A stretch of DNA of 64,000 nt, from contig DAOKYU010000001.1 in the NCBI GenBank assembly GCA_035325995.1, forward strand, positions 470,681-534,680. The letters run 5' to 3'. Below the pieces are notes generated by a model, which was not told the DNA's origin, did not search any database, and saw only the letters and a program-made list of their open reading frames with translations. Below, piece after piece: positions 1 through 8,171 of this stretch (positions within the stretch are counted from its first letter, which is position 1; every line of letters starts with the position of its first letter). The translations under genes and the position numbers were made by a program. This stretch comes from Thermodesulfobacteriota bacterium (GTDB lineage: Bacteria > Desulfobacterota_D > UBA1144 > Nemesobacterales > UBA2774).

Positions 1-409
1 ACAGCCCCCCGCCCCTGATGAGCACGACGAGGGCCAGCCCTATGGCCAGGATGTGGAACTCGAACCCTTCCCCCGCCTGTGTCCCCGTCCAGTTCATGAA
101 GAAACCGAATTTTACGTGCACGGTTAAGATGGCCCCGAGCATGATAATGGTGATCCCGAGCGCGGCCAGGCGGCTGAGGAAGCCGAGTATGAGCCCGAGG
201 GCGCCGAAGGCCTCGCCTATGATAATGAGGACTGCGAGAAATGCCGGCAGCCCGCTGCCGACGAAATAATCGACTGTCGCCGTAAATCCGGCCCCGCCGA
301 ACATTCCGAGCAGTTTTTGAAGCCCGTGAGGAAGAATCACTATACCCAGCGCAAGCCTCGCGACGAGAGCGCTTGCGTCGTCCTCCGTCCGGAATATCGA
401 CCTCAGCAT
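1..409 (-). CDS. DoxX family membrane protein (C-terminus outside window)
   Basis: Read on the minus strand from an ATG at 409, preceded by a GGGAGG Shine-Dalgarno about 7 nt upstream. About 136 codons are visible; the 3' end lies beyond the window. The protein opens with MLRSIFRTEDD, then has four hydrophobic helices. Its LALGIVILPHGLQKL segment and the following GEAFGALGLILGFLSR helix are typical of DoxX/SURF4-like small integral membrane proteins. Family members have been linked to redox or thiosulfate-related membrane functions, but the substrate here cannot be inferred. A weak promoter-like pair (TTGGAT, 16 nt, TATAGA) lies at 442-470 on the same strand. The family call is fairly secure; the role is unknown. 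Confidence 0.75.
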   Translation of the reverse strand, partial: MLRSIFRTEDDASALVARLALGIVILPHGLQKLLGMFGGAGFTATVDYFVGSGLPAFLAVLIIIGEAFGALGLILGFLSRLAALGITIIMLGAILTVHVKFGFFMNWTGTQAGEGFEFHILAIGLALVVLIRGGGL

Positions 410-1217
410 AGGTGCCTCCCCGAAAGCTGTTCTTGAATAAAGTCTATATTATTTCCGTGTTTATATCCAAGTGCCGGATTTTCCGGAATGCCTTACGGGT
501 GAACAGCCGGGTTTTTTGTTTGCAGGTGTACCGGACCGCCATTTTCTCCGATCCCCCGGTCCACGAGTCCGAAAGAAAAAGAAGCCGTGGAAGGGGAGCA
601 GGGCGGTGTGGGGTTCGCTTTATGGGCCGGTACCGGTGCATCTTTTCCGGTATATGTATAGAGCATATTACATATTTTATATATGTAATATATCTTCTAT
701 TGCCTACTCGGCCGGCTGCCGCAAGTCATCTCATCCAATCCTTGAATTTTCCCTCGAAGGAGGCTTTAGGGTAGCTAATGTGGAACTTTAGAGGTAAGCA
801 TAATATCATAAAACAGATTAGATAAGTGTTCTAATATTCTGTAACAACACCAAAAAATAACTTCAGTATCGTAATTAACTGTTTTTGCGCTTCTTTATGT
901 TTGAATATTTCCCGGTTTTGATTTTAAAGACGGAAAACAGGTCCTCCGAATAACCCTCTGTAATCAAAGAATAAGTGCCCCCTAATGTAAAGTATAGGTT
1001 TTGCGGAAAACTTAAAGGAAAAATCGGCCTGAAACGCGGGAAAAAGCATAGAACGTATATCAGGGCTATAAATACATCCTCGATCAACCCGATATGGGGG
1101 CTATGAAGTATATATACTTTATCTGTTAAGGCGTATATATAACGGGTATTTTTCATAGATAACCGGTTTGTTTTTAGATACTTCGAGTACAACTTGAGGC
1201 TATATTCGTCAAGACGG
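410..1217. other. Long AT-rich intergenic stretch without a supported gene
   Basis: About 800 bp between doxX and the methyltransferase gene. G+C is visibly lower than in the flanking genes, especially at 640-1190. Open frames here (for example 875-1192 minus and 412-774 plus) have no recognisable motif, no Shine-Dalgarno and unbiased composition, so I do not call them genes. The region probably holds the doxX promoter at its left end and untranslated sequence downstream of the polyketide synthase operon. I see no RNA gene. Confidence 0.5.
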
Positions 1218-1733
1218 CTAAAGGGGTTTTTCGAGGCTGGAAAGCGCTCTCTCTTCTATCCTTATCCTTCTCCGGAGGGCGAGGAGGTTGAGCACCGTGA
1301 ATACCGCGGCGGTGATGTAGCACGAGAAGATGAGCGGTATGACGGCGATTTCTATGACGACCGATATATAATTCGGATGCCTGAGATGCCTGTAGGGGCC
1401 CTTTGTCACGAGCTTCTCGCCCGGGACGATCAGTATCCTCGTGTTCCAGAATTTCCCGAGGCTCCGTATGGCCCAGTACCGGAGGAGCTGCGCCGCTACG
1501 AAAACGCATACGAGCGGGAGCCAGTAGGGAGAGAGCGGCCTTCCAAGGAGGAAGTACTCGGCGGCAAAGGATACGAGAAAGGCCGTGTGCATGAGGACGA
1601 TGACCCTGTAGCCCCGGGCGTCGTATTCGACTGCCCCTTCGCTTCTTAGGGCCTTCTCGTTCCTCTTCGCGAGCATGAGCTCGCCGAGCCGCTGGAGGAC
1701 TATGAGTATGAGAAAGAGAAGGAATATCTTCAT
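1218..1733 (-). CDS. Isoprenylcysteine carboxyl methyltransferase (ICMT)-like membrane methyltransferase, BpsB/YpbQ-like
   Basis: 171 aa with about four hydrophobic segments. The C-terminal half carries the ICMT/PEMT-type S-adenosylmethionine signature, KGPYRHLRHPNYISVV at residues 111-126. Its start overlaps the stop of the upstream type III polyketide synthase by four bases (1730-1733), implying translational coupling. In Bacillus subtilis the analogous pair BpsA-BpsB makes alkylpyrones and O-methylates them; by analogy this enzyme would methylate the product of its neighbour in the membrane. The family call is secure; the substrate is inferred from context. Confidence 0.85.
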   Translation of the reverse strand: MKIFLLFLILIVLQRLGELMLAKRNEKALRSEGAVEYDARGYRVIVLMHTAFLVSFAAEYFLLGRPLSPYWLPLVCVFVAAQLLRYWAIRSLGKFWNTRILIVPGEKLVTKGPYRHLRHPNYISVVIEIAVIPLIFSCYITAAVFTVLNLLALRRRIRIEERALSSLEKPL

Positions 1734-2794
1734 GCGGATTCGAACAGTACGAGCTCCGAGCTGAATCCCGGCCCGAGGGCCGAGATAATGCCGTGCTCCT
1801 TTTCTCCGAAGTCGTTGCCTTCGATGACCTCTTTTAATACGTACAGCACCGTGGGGGACGACATGTTGCCGTGCTCGCGGAGGACCTTCCTCGAGTATCC
1901 GAACGCGCCTTCTTCGAGCCCGAGCGCCGCCTCGTATTCGCTAAGCACCTTGGGCCCGCCCGGATGGACGGCAAAGTGCCCGAGGCCGGAAGCGGAAAGC
2001 CCGCGCGGACCCAGGAGCTCGTCTATATTTTCGCTGATCCTCTCTCTGACGATGTTCGGTATCTCTTTACTGAATATGGCGCGGAGGCCGTCGTCCACTA
2101 CCTCCCAGCCCATAATGCCGAGCGTGTCGGGCCATGTGGTCGAAAGGGTGCGGGTCATGCGCACCCTGGCCTTGCCGTAGAGCCTGTGCCCCTCGCCCGC
2201 GACGAGCACGGCCGCCGCCCCGTCGGAAAAGAGGGCGAGCGAGACGACGTTACTCTTCGAGTAATCGTCGTCGTGAAAGGCGAGGCTGCACATCTCGGCC
2301 GCTACGAGAAGGACGGCGCTTTCGGGAAAAGCCCTGGCGTACTCGAACGCCCTGCTCATGCCCGCCGCCCCGCCGGCGCACCCGAGCCCCCATATCGGGG
2401 TTCGTTTGACATGCCTGTCGAGGCCGAGCTCGTTCAGTATGAGCGCGTCGGCCGACGGAGCCGAAATCCCGGTGCTTGTCACGAATATAATGTGATCGAA
2501 GTCGCCGTAACCGGCCCCGGCGCTTTCGATGCAGGCCTTTATCGCGGGAATCGACAGCGCGGCTACGTTCGCGGCGTAGGATACCGACCTTTCCTTAAAG
2601 CTCTTGGGCGTTTCGAACCATTCGGCCGAATGTATGAAATGGCGGGAATCTATAAGGGAATTGTCGAAAACGTCGAGAAGCCTCCCGAAGTCCCGGCCCT
2701 TTTTGAGGAAGAGGGCGCGCGCAAGCTCCTTGAGCTCCGTCTGCGAGTACGCATGAGGAGCGTCGCTGGTCCCTGCAGATACTATTCCGGGCAT
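1730..2794 (-). CDS. Type III polyketide synthase (chalcone/stilbene synthase family)
   Basis: 354 aa, thiolase-fold condensing enzyme. The catalytic triad is visible: Cys129 in WGLGCAGGAAG, His in GHFAVHPGGPK, and Asn in REHGNMSSPTVLYVL. Members condense an acyl-CoA starter with malonyl-CoA units to give alkylpyrones or alkylresorcinols. A GGAGAA Shine-Dalgarno lies 5 nt before the ATG at 2794. The gene is followed by an overlapping ICMT-like methyltransferase, the same arrangement as bpsA-bpsB of B. subtilis. A likely product is a methylated long-chain pyrone or resorcinol lipid; chain length cannot be told from sequence. An ArsR-type regulator lies upstream on the same strand, separated by a strong hairpin. 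Confidence 0.93.
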   Translation of the reverse strand: MPGIVSAGTSDAPHAYSQTELKELARALFLKKGRDFGRLLDVFDNSLIDSRHFIHSAEWFETPKSFKERSVSYAANVAALSIPAIKACIESAGAGYGDFDHIIFVTSTGISAPSADALILNELGLDRHVKRTPIWGLGCAGGAAGMSRAFEYARAFPESAVLLVAAEMCSLAFHDDDYSKSNVVSLALFSDGAAAVLVAGEGHRLYGKARVRMTRTLSTTWPDTLGIMGWEVVDDGLRAIFSKEIPNIVRERISENIDELLGPRGLSASGLGHFAVHPGGPKVLSEYEAALGLEEGAFGYSRKVLREHGNMSSPTVLYVLKEVIEGNDFGEKEHGIISALGPGFSSELVLFESA

Positions 2795-2863
2795 AACGCT
2801 TCTCCGGGAGCCAGCCGAGCCGGTTCCGCTCGCCGGCTGAGCGTCTCGGGGTTAAAGATAGAA

Positions 2864-2896
2864 GGCCGCTTCCGGGAGCTCGTACCGGAAACGGCC
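2864..2896 (-). terminator. Strong hairpin between arsR-type gene and PKS operon, terminator or attenuator
   Basis: The arms 2864-2875 and 2885-2896 are complementary at 11 of 12 positions around a 9-nt loop. Read on the minus strand, the stem is followed by TTCTATCTTT, a T-rich tail. This resembles an intrinsic terminator for the ArsR-type gene ending at 2971. It could also act as an attenuator in the leader of the polyketide synthase gene that starts at 2794. Confidence 0.55.
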
Positions 2897-2970
2897 TGTG
2901 GTCGATTGAATTCAGATCGAGAGCCGTGTAACTAAACGCATCCTTCGCGATGCGCTCATCTATCCGGCCG

Positions 2971-3249
2971 TCAAGCTCGCACGTTCTGGCTGTTTTTCCC
3001 CGTCAGCGAGGTGAGAAAGAACTTCATGTTATTTATCTTCTCGCTGTTTAAGGAATATAGCCGGTTTTGTCTGACCTTGCGCTCGTTGACAATATCGGCT
3101 TCCTTCAAAATTTTGAGATGATTCGAAATGGCGGGCTTGGATATATCGAACTTGCTTGCGATATCTCCCGCTGCACTCTCGCCCTCGCTTAAAAACTCGA
3201 GGATCTTCCTTCTCGTATCATCGGCAATGGCTTTGTACGGGCAACCCAT
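2971..3249 (-). CDS. ArsR/SmtB-family winged-helix transcriptional regulator
   Basis: 92 aa, a single winged-helix domain. It starts with the typical ALADxTRR-like segment (KAIADDTRRKILEFLSEGES), then the recognition helix in KFDISKPAISNHLKILKEADIV and a wing with RLYSLN. No paired cysteines of a classical metal site (ELCVCDL) are present, so it is probably not a metal sensor of the ArsR alpha-3 type. A perfect AGGAGG Shine-Dalgarno (3258-3263) lies 8 nt before the ATG. Upstream, an inverted repeat TATTA-N7-TAATA (3291-3307) could be its own operator; that is inference. It may regulate itself, the downstream polyketide pair or the divergent aminopeptidase. Confidence 0.88.
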   Translation of the reverse strand: MGCPYKAIADDTRRKILEFLSEGESAAGDIASKFDISKPAISNHLKILKEADIVNERKVRQNRLYSLNSEKINNMKFFLTSLTGKNSQNVRA

Positions 3250-3523
3250 TACAATTACCTCCTTACTAAATTGAAAGATTTTATGTTCAGTATTAATTTA
3301 CCTAATATTGACGGCCGGAGCCAGCAAAATTTTCATTTCGGTATATTAAATAACTTTTATTGTATATAGTCATATCCAATCCCGGCTCGCCGGTTCGAAA
3401 AGTAAAGGGTTTTTCGGTAAATCGGGTGCGGCTCCACGTGCTTACAATTACGTGCTTGTATGCTAAGATTAGATAATCCGTTGTGCTATTAAATAATATA
3501 TAGAGCGAAGGAGCATATAACAA

Positions 3524-4996
3524 TTGAAATTTGTAATCGGAAAGGAAAACATAAAGAAAGTTAAAGCAGATGCTCTCGTCCTGGGGATGCTGAAGGGCGA
3601 GGGGATATCCGGCGATTTGAAGGAAATAGATAAGGTCCTGGGCGGCGAGCTCGAAACGCTGATCGAGTCCGAGAAATTCGACGGAGAGGCGGGGAAGGCG
3701 GTCCTTCTGGGCTCGACCTTCGGGCGCATAGCCGTGAAGCGCGTTCTCGTCGTCGGACTCGGCGGGAAGCGCGGTTTGGGCGCGGTCACTTTAAGAAAAG
3801 CGGGCATTGTATCGGCCAAGAGGCTCAGGAAGTCGTCCGCGTCGATTGCCTTCAGCCCGAGGTTCTCGAACAAACCGGGATACGCGAGGGCGCTTTCGGA
3901 AGGCCTTTACCTGGGCGCGTACGAATTCAACAAGTACAAGACGAACGGCGAGGGCGGGAGCAGGCTGTCGGATATAATCCTCTCCTCGGACGGTCTCACC
4001 GAAAAGCGGCTCACCGCGGAGACCGCCCTTGCAAGGGCCGTGGGGGAGTCGACGAATCTCGTCCGCGACCTCGTGAACGAGCCCCCCGTTTACATGACGC
4101 CTGCGAAGCTCGCCGAGACTGCCCAGGGCATAGCCGAGGAGGGCGGCCTCAAGTGCGAGATTTTCGGCCCGGAGGAGATAGACAGGCGCGGCATGCGGGG
4201 CATCCAGGCCGTCACGAGCGGGAGTGACCGGGAGCCGAGGTTCATTCACCTCACGTACGAGCCCTCTAAAAAACCGGCGAAGACCGTAGCCATAGTCGGG
4301 AAGGGCATCACGTTCGATTCGGGCGGCCTCTGCATAAAGCCCGCCGACAGCATGCGCACGATGAAGATGGACATGGCGGGCGCAGCGGCTGTGCTCGGGG
4401 TTATGAAGGCGCTGCCGGCGCTTAAGCCGCGCGTCCGGGTTCACGGGCTCGTAGCATCGTGCGAGAACATGACCGGCCCCGGGGCATACAAGCCGGACGA
4501 CGTCATCAAGGCGTATAACGGTAAGACGATAGAGGTCATAAATACCGACGCCGAGGGGCGTATAGTCTTATCCGACGCGCTCTCGTATGCAGTCGAGCTG
4601 AAGGCGGCCGAAATCGTAGACATGGCGACCCTGACGGGGGCCTGCATCGTGGGCCTCGGACTTTATACGGCCGGCCTCATGAGCAACGACGCCGGGCTCG
4701 CCGGGAAGATTCTCGAGGCTTCGAGGGAAGCCGGCGAGAAGATATGGGAGCTTCCCTTGGACGATGAGCTAAGGCCCGAGATAAAGAGCGACGTCGCCGA
4801 CATAAAGAACGCCGGCAGCAGGTGGGGCGGGGCGATAACGGCGGCGATGTTCCTCGAAAACTTCGTCGGCGAAACCCCGTGGGCCCACATAGACCTTGCC
4901 GGGCCTGCCTATGCGGAGAGGGAAGGGGAATTCTACCCGAAAGGCGGGACGGGGTTCGGCGTGAGGACAATACTGGATTATATCCTCGGTCTTTAG
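3524..4996 (+). CDS. pepA: Leucyl aminopeptidase (M17 family)
   Basis: 490 aa, two-zinc cytosolic aminopeptidase that removes N-terminal residues from peptides. The C-terminal catalytic domain shows the metal-binding segment FDSGG at 264-268 with the downstream KMDMAGAAAV, and the M17 signature NTDAEGR at 340-346. Start chosen at a TTG codon with GAAGGAG (3507-3513) about 10 nt upstream; the downstream residues MKFVIGKENIKKVKAD are a typical M17 N-terminal domain opening. Length fits the family. The first ATG-type alternatives would delete conserved N-terminal strands. Followed after 60 nt by sppA, possibly co-transcribed as a peptide-degradation pair. Confidence 0.93.
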   Translation: MKFVIGKENIKKVKADALVLGMLKGEGISGDLKEIDKVLGGELETLIESEKFDGEAGKAVLLGSTFGRIAVKRVLVVGLGGKRGLGAVTLRKAGIVSAKRLRKSSASIAFSPRFSNKPGYARALSEGLYLGAYEFNKYKTNGEGGSRLSDIILSSDGLTEKRLTAETALARAVGESTNLVRDLVNEPPVYMTPAKLAETAQGIAEEGGLKCEIFGPEEIDRRGMRGIQAVTSGSDREPRFIHLTYEPSKKPAKTVAIVGKGITFDSGGLCIKPADSMRTMKMDMAGAAAVLGVMKALPALKPRVRVHGLVASCENMTGPGAYKPDDVIKAYNGKTIEVINTDAEGRIVLSDALSYAVELKAAEIVDMATLTGACIVGLGLYTAGLMSNDAGLAGKILEASREAGEKIWELPLDDELRPEIKSDVADIKNAGSRWGGAITAAMFLENFVGETPWAHIDLAGPAYAEREGEFYPKGGTGFGVRTILDYILGL

Positions 4997-5055
4997 GATT
5001 CGTCCGGCATAATAATATAGATACCCGCAAGTCTTTCGTTACGGACGGTACAGGT

Positions 5056-6693
5056 ATGAATCCTTTGAGTCCTTTGGGACGCTATAACTTTTTGGACCTC
5101 GAGCTCTCGGGCGACATCCCCGACGAGCCGGGGAAAAAGATGCTCGGTTTTATAGGCGGGGAGCTTCCACTTTTTTCGGGCGACATAGAGCGCGTGCTCA
5201 CCGGGGCCGAACGCACGGAGGGCATACGCGGCGTGATACTCCGCATAAAGACCCTCGCAATAGGCGTCGGACGGGCGAATTCCTTGAGAAGGCGTCTTGC
5301 GGGGATTAAAGCCGCCGGCAAAAGGATAATCGTATATCTCGAAGACTGCGGGAACGCCGAGTATCTTGTGGCCTCGGCCGGGGACAGGATTTATGTCTCC
5401 CCGTGGGCGACGCTCAATCTGGTCGGCCTCGCCGCCGAAGTATCTTTCTTTAAGGACACCCTCTCCAAGCTCGGCATAGACGCCCGGATAAAGGGGCTCG
5501 GCGAGTACAAGAGCGCCAGGGACACGTTCACGAGGGATTCCATGTCGCCCGCCCACAAGGAGATGGTGGAGTCCATACTCGGGAGCCTTTCGGCCGAGCT
5601 CGAAAGCGCCGTGGCCGAGGGGCGGGGCATGAGCCCCGGCGAGGTGAAGAAGAAGATAGACAGCGCGCCATACACCGCAAAAGAGGCTACTGCGGAGAAT
5701 CTTGTCGATGGAATAGCCTATGAAGGCGACATCAGGGATAGGGCTGGGGATGAGGCAGGACTTAAGGTATGCGCAATATCTGCCCGCAAATACAATAGAT
5801 ATCTAAGACTTAAAGAAAAACTTTCAGGTTTTGGGAGAGCCTTCACGGGCTCTCAGCAGGTGGTTGCCGTCCTCGCCTGTACCGGCGCGATAATGAGCGG
5901 CCCCGGAAGGGGCTCGGGCGCGAAAACCATCCGTTCCGGCCCTGTCTTAAAGCTCCTCGGGCAGATATCGAAGGATAAAAGCGTGAGGGCGCTCGTGTTG
6001 AGGATATCCTCACCGGGCGGGTCCGGCATAGCCTCGGACGTCATAAGGGAAAAGCTGAAGCGCGTGTCCGAGAAGATGCCCGTCGTCGTATCCATGTCGG
6101 ACGTCGCGGCGTCGGGCGGGTACCTCGTTTCGCTCGGGGCGCGCTCGATAGTCGCCGACCCCATGACGCTCACCGGCTCAATCGGTATCGTCTACGGCAA
6201 GTTCGACGTGAGCGGTCTCAAGAAGAAGCTCGGAATCAATACGGAGCTGATGCCGTCCTCGAAACACTCCCTCATGTACTCTTCGGCCAGGGGGTTTACG
6301 GAGGACGAGGAAGAGAGGCTCGACGAGATGATGAGGATTTACTACGACAGCTTCGTCGGCTCCGTTTCCGAGGGCAGGAATATGGACAGGGCCCGGGCCG
6401 AATCGGCGGCCGGGGGGAGGGTGTGGACCGGGGCGCAGGCAAAGGAGCTCGGCCTCGTCGACGAGCTCGGCGGCCTCCACGACGCGATCTCGCTCGCCTC
6501 GAAAGAGGCGGGTATTCCGGACGGGAAGCTCCCTCACGTAAAGTATTATTCCGTCGACAGGGGGTTCAGTCCGACGTCGCTTTACGGGGCCGAGGCACTC
6601 TCGGGACGGGCTGCGTTTCTTATGGATCTCGCTGAAACACTTACGCGGGAAAGCTTCATTGCGGTCATGCCGTATAGAATCGATATAAGGTGA
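5056..6693 (+). CDS. sppA: Signal peptide peptidase SppA, long (67K-type) form
   Basis: About 545 aa from ATG 5056, with the two tandem ClpP-like domains of the long SppA form. The catalytic dyad is split between domains as in E. coli: Lys152 in GEYKSARDTF and nucleophile Ser353 in DVAASGGYLVSLGAR. Their 201-residue spacing matches the E. coli enzyme (K209/S409). The protein cleaves leftover signal peptides at the inner membrane. Unlike E. coli SppA, no clear N-terminal membrane segment precedes the first domain, so the enzyme may be soluble or peripheral, or the true start is further upstream. The frame is open to 4822, but that part overlaps pepA and reads as a shadow. The Shine-Dalgarno is weak. 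Confidence 0.9.
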   Translation: MNPLSPLGRYNFLDLELSGDIPDEPGKKMLGFIGGELPLFSGDIERVLTGAERTEGIRGVILRIKTLAIGVGRANSLRRRLAGIKAAGKRIIVYLEDCGNAEYLVASAGDRIYVSPWATLNLVGLAAEVSFFKDTLSKLGIDARIKGLGEYKSARDTFTRDSMSPAHKEMVESILGSLSAELESAVAEGRGMSPGEVKKKIDSAPYTAKEATAENLVDGIAYEGDIRDRAGDEAGLKVCAISARKYNRYLRLKEKLSGFGRAFTGSQQVVAVLACTGAIMSGPGRGSGAKTIRSGPVLKLLGQISKDKSVRALVLRISSPGGSGIASDVIREKLKRVSEKMPVVVSMSDVAASGGYLVSLGARSIVADPMTLTGSIGIVYGKFDVSGLKKKLGINTELMPSSKHSLMYSSARGFTEDEEERLDEMMRIYYDSFVGSVSEGRNMDRARAESAAGGRVWTGAQAKELGLVDELGGLHDAISLASKEAGIPDGKLPHVKYYSVDRGFSPTSLYGAEALSGRAAFLMDLAETLTRESFIAVMPYRIDIR

Positions 6694-6799
6694 GCGACCG
6701 AATCCGCGCGGCTTCTCTCTCCGGCGGGTTTTTCAGGGGTCAAAGCAGGTGCTGTCCGCCATGTCCGGTTTCGTTGCCGGGCGCGCCGGCGTGAAGCTG

Positions 6800-7879
6800 T
6801 CAGGCCGCCGCCCGCCTTCTCCTCATCGCGACTGCGGCCGAGACGCCGAAAAGGGCCGCGAGTATAATTGCCCCCCACTGGTTCAGGGTAGGTATGTTGG
6901 CGACCGGTAGTGGCGGCACCGGAGGCACGGGGCCTATGAAAATGCCGAATGCTATGGGACCGTTCCCCACCGGCACGGTGTCGATGACTGTATTCGAGGC
7001 CGTGTTTATGACGGATACGTTATTCGAGCCCTGATTAGCCACGTAGACGCGGGTGCCGTCGGGCGTAACAGCGACGCCATCGGGCAGTTCCTCCATCGGC
7101 ACCGTGGCAACGACTGTATTCGAGGCTGTGCTTATGACGGATACTGCATCTGTATCCGCATTAGCCACGTAGACGCGGGCGCCGTCGGGGGTGACAGCGA
7201 CGCCAATGGGAAAGTTCCCCACCGGCAGCGTGTCGATGACCGTATTCGATGCGGTGCTTATGACGGATACGTTATCCGAAAAGAGATTGGTCACATAGAC
7301 GCGTGCGCCGTCGGGCGTGACCGCGACGCCAATGGGGAGGCTTCCCACCGGCACGGCGGCAACCACTGTATTCGAGGCGGTGCTTATAACGGATACGTTA
7401 TTAGAACCCTGGTTAGCCACGTAGACGCGTGCGCCGTCGGGCGTGACCGCGACGCCAATGGGGAAGCTTCCCACCGGCACCGTGGCGACGACGGTATTCG
7501 AGGCGGTGCTTATGACGGATACGTCGTCTGAATCCGCGTTGGCCACGTAGACGCGGGCGCCGTCGGGCGTAACCGCGACGCCCCCGGGAGCGTCTCCCAC
7601 CGGCACGGTGTCGACGACCGTATTCGAGGCGGCGCTTATGACGGATACGTTATCCGAAAAGAGATTGGTCACATAGACGCGGGCGGCGTCGGGGGTAATC
7701 GCGACGCCCTGGGGAAGGTCTCCCACCAGCAGCGTGGCAACCACGGTGTTGGTCCCCGTATCTATAACCGAAACGGTGTCGTCAACTCCATTCGTTATGT
7801 ATGCGAACGGTTGTGCGCCGGCTTCCGCCGAGATAGCGAATATAGACGCGAGTAGCAAGAGCAAGTATCTGACCGGCAT
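6800..7879 (-). CDS. Secreted YVTN-type seven-bladed beta-propeller protein with IPTL-CTERM sorting signal
   Basis: 359 aa. Residues 1-22 form a signal peptide (MPVRYLLLLLASIFAISAEA). Then come seven repeats of about 42 aa, each with the pattern VTPDGARVYVAN...VSVI...NTVVATVPVG, typical of YVTN/NHL-like propellers. A proline-rich linker leads to NIPTLNQWG, a hydrophobic helix and an RRRR tail, the IPTLxxWG-CTERM sorting signal recognised by a dedicated exosortase in other bacteria. No exosortase lies in this window. Start supported by AGGGG 8 nt before the ATG at 7879. A TTGACA element at 8054-8059 (minus) may belong to its promoter, but the matching -10 is poor. Likely an envelope-anchored or surface-displayed protein; ligand unknown. 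Confidence 0.9.
   Translation of the reverse strand: MPVRYLLLLLASIFAISAEAGAQPFAYITNGVDDTVSVIDTGTNTVVATLLVGDLPQGVAITPDAARVYVTNLFSDNVSVISAASNTVVDTVPVGDAPGGVAVTPDGARVYVANADSDDVSVISTASNTVVATVPVGSFPIGVAVTPDGARVYVANQGSNNVSVISTASNTVVAAVPVGSLPIGVAVTPDGARVYVTNLFSDNVSVISTASNTVIDTLPVGNFPIGVAVTPDGARVYVANADTDAVSVISTASNTVVATVPMEELPDGVAVTPDGTRVYVANQGSNNVSVINTASNTVIDTVPVGNGPIAFGIFIGPVPPVPPLPVANIPTLNQWGAIILAALFGVSAAVAMRRRRAAA
7011..7766 (-). repeat. Six 126-bp propeller-blade repeats, arranged as a duplicated 378-bp three-blade unit
   Basis: The DNA encoding blades 2-7 repeats every 126 bp. Anchors of the shared ACGGATAC string fall at 7011, 7137, 7263, 7389, 7515 and 7641. Blades three apart are more alike than neighbours: LFSDN occurs at blades 2 and 5, AD(S/T)D at 3 and 6, and QGSNN at 4 and 7. 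This indicates duplication of a three-blade block. Confidence 0.88.
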
Positions 7880-8171
7880 TGCCGCGTCCCCTGTGAGATG
7901 TGATTTTAAATCTTTCTGTCTTCCCTCTCACGACGTTCGGCATGAAAGGGCGATTTCATCACATGTAAAACGAAGGCCCGGACGCCTAGGCTCCGTACAC
8001 ACTTATCCGGATATCTATGCGCACCGCTCTAAGCTACAATATCTGATTTTGCATGTCAAGAGAAAATTGAATTATGGGGAAATATTAAAATTAGTTAAGC
8101 CGTGAGCAGACTTAACCGGCTGTCACCGTTTGAGATCGAGGCCGCGGCCGGGCGTAATGAATCGGGCTCCG

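Noticed and set aside
412..1192. Short frames in the 410-1217 intergenic stretch
   Set aside because: No Shine-Dalgarno, no motif, AT-rich composition.
4822..5055. Upstream extension of the sppA frame
   Set aside because: It overlaps the end of pepA in another frame and has no SppA-like or signal-peptide character.
7011..7766. CRISPR-like periodic repeat
   Set aside because: The 126-bp period is a coding multiple of three and encodes propeller blades; there are no short spacers.
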